In this document: one piece after another, positions 61,485 through 64,000 of the stretch | Position numbering within the stretch: position 1 is the stretch's first letter | How the letters are laid out: the number at the start of each line of letters is the position of its first letter | Assembly: GCA_048500275.1 (NCBI GenBank) | Contig: JASNYI010000001.1 | Location: 372,001-436,000 of the forward strand | Source: UBA5066 sp048500275 | Lineage (GTDB): Bacteria; Acidobacteriota; Thermoanaerobaculia; UBA5066 | DNA: 64,000 bases | Direction: 5' to 3' | The notes under the pieces: model-generated | Databases searched by the model: none | What the model was told of the DNA's origin: nothing | Seen by the model: only the letters and a program-made list of their open reading frames with translations | Made by a program: the position numbers and the translations under genes

Positions 61485-62782
61485 CGCCCCTCCTCGCCGA
61501 CCTCGCCTCCTGGTGGCTGCAGGCCGGCCTCCTCCTCGGAGCCGGTCTCGTCCTCCCGCCCCTCCTCCGGCTCCGGGACGCGGACGTCCGGCTCCGGATC
61601 GGGCAGGCCCTCCTCGCGGCGGCGCTCCTGCTGCCGTTCCTCCCCCGTGCCGTCCCGGCGTCCGGGATCACCGGGCCGGGGTTCTCGGCCTCCTTCGCGC
61701 TCTCCCTCCTCGTCACGCCCGATCCCTCCCCCGCCCTCGTCTCCTTCGAGTCGCTCGCGCTCGCCCTCCTCGCCGCGGGCGTGGCCCTCCGGCTCGCGTG
61801 GCTCGGCGCCGGGGCGCTCCGGCTCCGGGCGCTCCGCCGGACGGCGCGCCCCCTCCTCCCCGATCCCCCCGCCGTCGCCTCGGCCCGCGCGCGGACCGGC
61901 GTCGACGCGCCGGTCCTCCTCTCGCCCGAAGTCGCCTCCCCCGTGACCATCGGGTGGCGCCGCCCCGCCGTCCTCCTCCCCGAGGATCTCGGCGGCCTCG
62001 AGGGGGCCGAGCTCGAGGCGGTCGTCTGCCACGAGCTCCTCCACGTCCGGCGCCGGGACGCGTGGGCCGTCCTCCTCGAGGAGGGCGCACGCGCTCTCCT
62101 CTGGGCGCAGCCCGCGGCCTGGGGCGTCCTCTCCGAGATCGCCCTCGCGCGCGAGGAGGCGGTCGACCGTGCCGTCGTCGCCTCCACCGGCACGCGGCGC
62201 CCCTACCTCCGCGCCCTCACCCTCCTCGCCCTCCGCGACGCCGGGGCTCCCGTCGCCGCGCTCCCCTTCCATCCCCGCAGCCACCTCCACCGGAGGGTGG
62301 CGCGTCTCGTGAAGGAGGCCCCGATGTCCCGAACCCGTCTCGTCCTCGCCACCGCAGGCGCCGCCGCCCTGATCCTCCTCGTCGGCGCCGCCGCCGCCAG
62401 CGCGTTTCCACTCGGTGTCGGCCCCTCCCCCGCGGCGCCGGCCGTGAGCGTCCCCCACGAGCCCGGAAACGCCGCCCCCGCCGGCAAGGACGAGGTCCTT
62501 AAGGTCGGAGGCGAGGTGAAGGAGCCGGTCGTGAAGAACCGCGTCGCGCCGGCCTACCCGGAGGAAGCCCGCAAGAACAAGGTCCAGGGGAGCGTCATCC
62601 TCTCGGTCGTCGTCGACGGGAAGGGGAACGTCGCAAAGGTCGAGACGGTCGAGTCGCCCGACCCGATGCTCGCCGAGGCGGCCATCGAGGCCGTGAAGAA
62701 GTGGACCTACGAGCCGGCGACGCTGAAGGGGAAGCCGGTGAAGGTCCAGATGAAGGTGACGGTCACCTTCAAGCTCCAGTAA
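61481..62782 (+). CDS. M56 (BlaR1-like) membrane peptidase with TonB C-terminal domain
   Basis: 433 aa from GTG 61481 (GTGA overlap). Transmembrane helices at about 10-110 and 285-310. Zinc peptidase motif HELLH (184-188) in the cytosolic loop. After the last helix an extracytoplasmic TonB_C-like domain (about 340-433: RVAPAYPEEARKNKVQGSVI, ending VTVTFKLQ) replaces the penicillin-binding sensor. The sensed signal is therefore not a beta-lactam bound by a transpeptidase fold. Confidence 0.9.
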   Translation: MTPLLADLASWWLQAGLLLGAGLVLPPLLRLRDADVRLRIGQALLAAALLLPFLPRAVPASGITGPGFSASFALSLLVTPDPSPALVSFESLALALLAAGVALRLAWLGAGALRLRALRRTARPLLPDPPAVASARARTGVDAPVLLSPEVASPVTIGWRRPAVLLPEDLGGLEGAELEAVVCHELLHVRRRDAWAVLLEEGARALLWAQPAAWGVLSEIALAREEAVDRAVVASTGTRRPYLRALTLLALRDAGAPVAALPFHPRSHLHRRVARLVKEAPMSRTRLVLATAGAAALILLVGAAAASAFPLGVGPSPAAPAVSVPHEPGNAAPAGKDEVLKVGGEVKEPVVKNRVAPAYPEEARKNKVQGSVILSVVVDGKGNVAKVETVESPDPMLAEAAIEAVKKWTYEPATLKGKPVKVQMKVTVTFKLQ

Positions 62783-62805
62783 AGGTCCTTTACGAGCAGC
62801 TCCCC

Positions 62806-62839
62806 GCGCGACCCGGCGCCCCGAGGCGCCGGGTCGCGC
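62806..62839 (+). terminator. Terminator after the BlaI/M56 operon
   Basis: 15-bp perfect stem (GCGCGACCCGGCGCC and its complement) with a CCGA loop. Confidence 0.7.
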
Positions 62840-62861
62840 CGTCTTCCGGTACCCCGTTCTC

Positions 62862-62891
62862 TTGACACCTGCCGGGATCCGGCAATACAGT
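62862..62891 (+). promoter_or_regulatory. Promoter of the suf operon
   Basis: TTGACA (62862-62867), 18-bp spacer, TACAGT (62886-62891). A perfect ACAGTACTGT palindrome (62887-62896) overlaps the -10. Confidence 0.65.
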
Positions 62892-62902
62892 ACTGTCGTA
62901 GT

Positions 62903-62929
62903 CCTAATTGAGCCACCGTCTCGATTAGG
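62903..62929. promoter_or_regulatory. Inverted repeat, likely IscR/SufR-type operator
   Basis: CCTAATTGAG and CTCGATTAGG form a 9/10 inverted repeat with a 7-nt spacer, just downstream of the promoter and 27 bp before the regulator's start. Autoregulation by the downstream Rrf2 protein is inferred. Confidence 0.6.
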
Positions 62930-62955
62930 GCGGGGGACGGGAAGACGAAACAGCC

Positions 62956-63426
62956 ATGATCCGGATGAACAAGCTGACCGACTACGGGGTCGTCCTCCTG
63001 ACGACGTTCGCCCGCGAGCCGGGGCTGGGAATCAGCGCCCGAGAGCTCTCGACGCGGACGGGGATCCCCCTGCCGACCGTCGTCAAGCTCCTCAAGACCC
63101 TCCTGAAAGCCGGGCTTCTCGTCTCCCAGCGAGGGACCAAGGGGGGCTACGCGTTGTCGAGGCGGCCCGAGGAGGTCCCCGTCGCGGAGGTCATAGAGGC
63201 GCTCGAGGGGCCGCTCGCCATCACCGAGTGCAGCATGCCCGGGACGTGCGAGCACGAACGCCGATGCGTGGCGAGGCCGAACTGGGCCGCGGTGAACGAC
63301 GTCATCCGGCAGTCCCTCTCGAAGCTGACGCTCGCCGAGATGACGCGGCCCGCCCCGTCCCGGCCGGCGAGCCCCGCCCCGCTCCTCCCGTCGACCGAGT
63401 CCCAGACCAGGAGCACCGCACCATGA
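62956..63426 (+). CDS. Rrf2-family Fe-S-responsive regulator (IscR/SUF type)
   Basis: 156 aa. Winged HTH (MNKLTDYGVVLLTTFAREPG; IPLPTVVKLLKTLLKAGLL). C92, C98 and C104 match the E. coli IscR cluster-ligand numbering. Its stop overlaps the sufB ATG (ATGA), so it controls the Suf assembly operon. The C-terminal tail is Pro/Ser-rich. Confidence 0.93.
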   Translation: MIRMNKLTDYGVVLLTTFAREPGLGISARELSTRTGIPLPTVVKLLKTLLKAGLLVSQRGTKGGYALSRRPEEVPVAEVIEALEGPLAITECSMPGTCEHERRCVARPNWAAVNDVIRQSLSKLTLAEMTRPAPSRPASPAPLLPSTESQTRSTAP

Positions 63427-64000
63427 GCTCGAACGAAGTCCTCTCCGAGCTGACGAGCCAGGAGTACCGTCACGGTTTCGTCACCGACGTCGAGTCGGAG
63501 GTCTTCCGCCCCGGTCTCGACGAGGAGATCGTCGCGGCCATCTCGGCGAAGAAGAAGGAGCCGCAGTGGCTCCTCGACTGGCGCCTGAAGGCCTACCGGC
63601 ACTGGCTCGGAATGACCGAGCCGAAGTGGGCCAAGGTCTCGTACCCGCCCATCGACTACCAGGCGATCCGCTACTACGCCGCGCCGAAGTCGAAGGGGGA
63701 CGGCCCGAAGAGCCTCGCTGACGTCGACCCCGAGCTCCTCCGGACGTACGAAAAGCTCGGCGTCCCTCTCGAGGAGCGGGCGATCCTCGCGGGCGTCGCC
63801 GTCGACGCCGTCTTCGACAGCGTCTCCGTGGCGACGACGTTCCGCGAGAGCCTCGCGAAGGTCGGCGTGATCTTCTGCTCGTTCTCCGAGGCCGTGCACG
63901 AGCACCCGGAGCTGGTGAGGAAGTACCTCGGCTCCGTCGTCCCCTACACCGACAACTTCTTCGCGACGCTCAACTCGGCCGTCTTCTCGGACGGCTCCTT
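63423..64000 (+). CDS. sufB: SufB Fe-S cluster scaffold (partial)
   Basis: The first 192 codons are in the window. Identified by LDEEIVAAISAKKKEPQWLL, DWRLKAYRHWL, TEPKWAKVSYPPIDYQAIRY and the PYTDNFFATLNSAVFSDGSF block typical of SufB. It forms the SufBCD scaffold for Fe-S assembly; the rest of the operon lies beyond the window. Confidence 0.95.
   Translation, partial: MSSNEVLSELTSQEYRHGFVTDVESEVFRPGLDEEIVAAISAKKKEPQWLLDWRLKAYRHWLGMTEPKWAKVSYPPIDYQAIRYYAAPKSKGDGPKSLADVDPELLRTYEKLGVPLEERAILAGVAVDAVFDSVSVATTFRESLAKVGVIFCSFSEAVHEHPELVRKYLGSVVPYTDNFFATLNSAVFSDGS

Overview
The window looks like a chromosomal stretch of a very GC-rich (about 70%) Gram-negative bacterium, most likely an Acidobacteriota lineage. 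Pointers are a Ser/Thr kinase fused to a beta-propeller, BlaI/M56-TonB and TonB-like proteins, outer-membrane barrels, multiheme cytochrome c with TPRs, a membrane pyrophosphatase and a Suf operon. The phylum call is inference from gene content. No rRNA, tRNA or CRISPR array was recognised.

Left end (1-15,061): a partial secreted protein is followed by a His-motif membrane protein gene whose 3' end is interrupted by a 13.3-kb integrated phage-like element. The element lies between two 19-bp direct repeats (1286-1304 and 14601-14619). All its genes run leftward. They include a tyrosine integrase, a serine recombinase, a minimal sigma factor, a DUF5681-like protein, an HTH protein, several small proteins, a tape measure protein, a zinc-ribbon protein, a replication protein ending in a DnaA domain I, and an excisionase-like protein. 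No capsid, portal or large terminase gene is visible. The displaced 3' end of the host gene survives beyond the right repeat, 4 bp before speD.

Core region (15-36 kb): outer-membrane barrels; a cytochrome b6-type/Rieske/eight-haem cytochrome operon; an AmiC/UrtA-like sensor fused to PAS; a Ktr/Trk potassium uptake pair; a second copy of the His-motif membrane protein; a PLP decarboxylase; and an adaptor-ATPase-three-permease ABC export operon.

Middle (36-50 kb): small envelope and unknown proteins, a K+-type proton-pumping pyrophosphatase, and a leftward cluster of three unusual genes (TGS-like/uridine-kinase fusion, a 590-aa unknown, HAD-phosphatase/HerA-like ATPase fusion). A lipoprotein and a cytoplasmic-looking subtilase follow.

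Right end (50-64 kb): GAF/HD-GYP protein, PepSY/DUF4920 pair, alkyltransferase, kinase-propeller, MFS exporter, M1-like peptidase, DUF2721, TonB-like protein, BlaI/M56-TonB regulatory pair, and an IscR-like regulator translationally coupled to sufB, which runs off the window.

A recurring signal is a -10-like hexamer (TANNNT or CAGAAT) 6-9 nt before a start codon with no Shine-Dalgarno sequence, suggesting that many genes give leaderless mRNAs. Two genes appear to begin with CTG.
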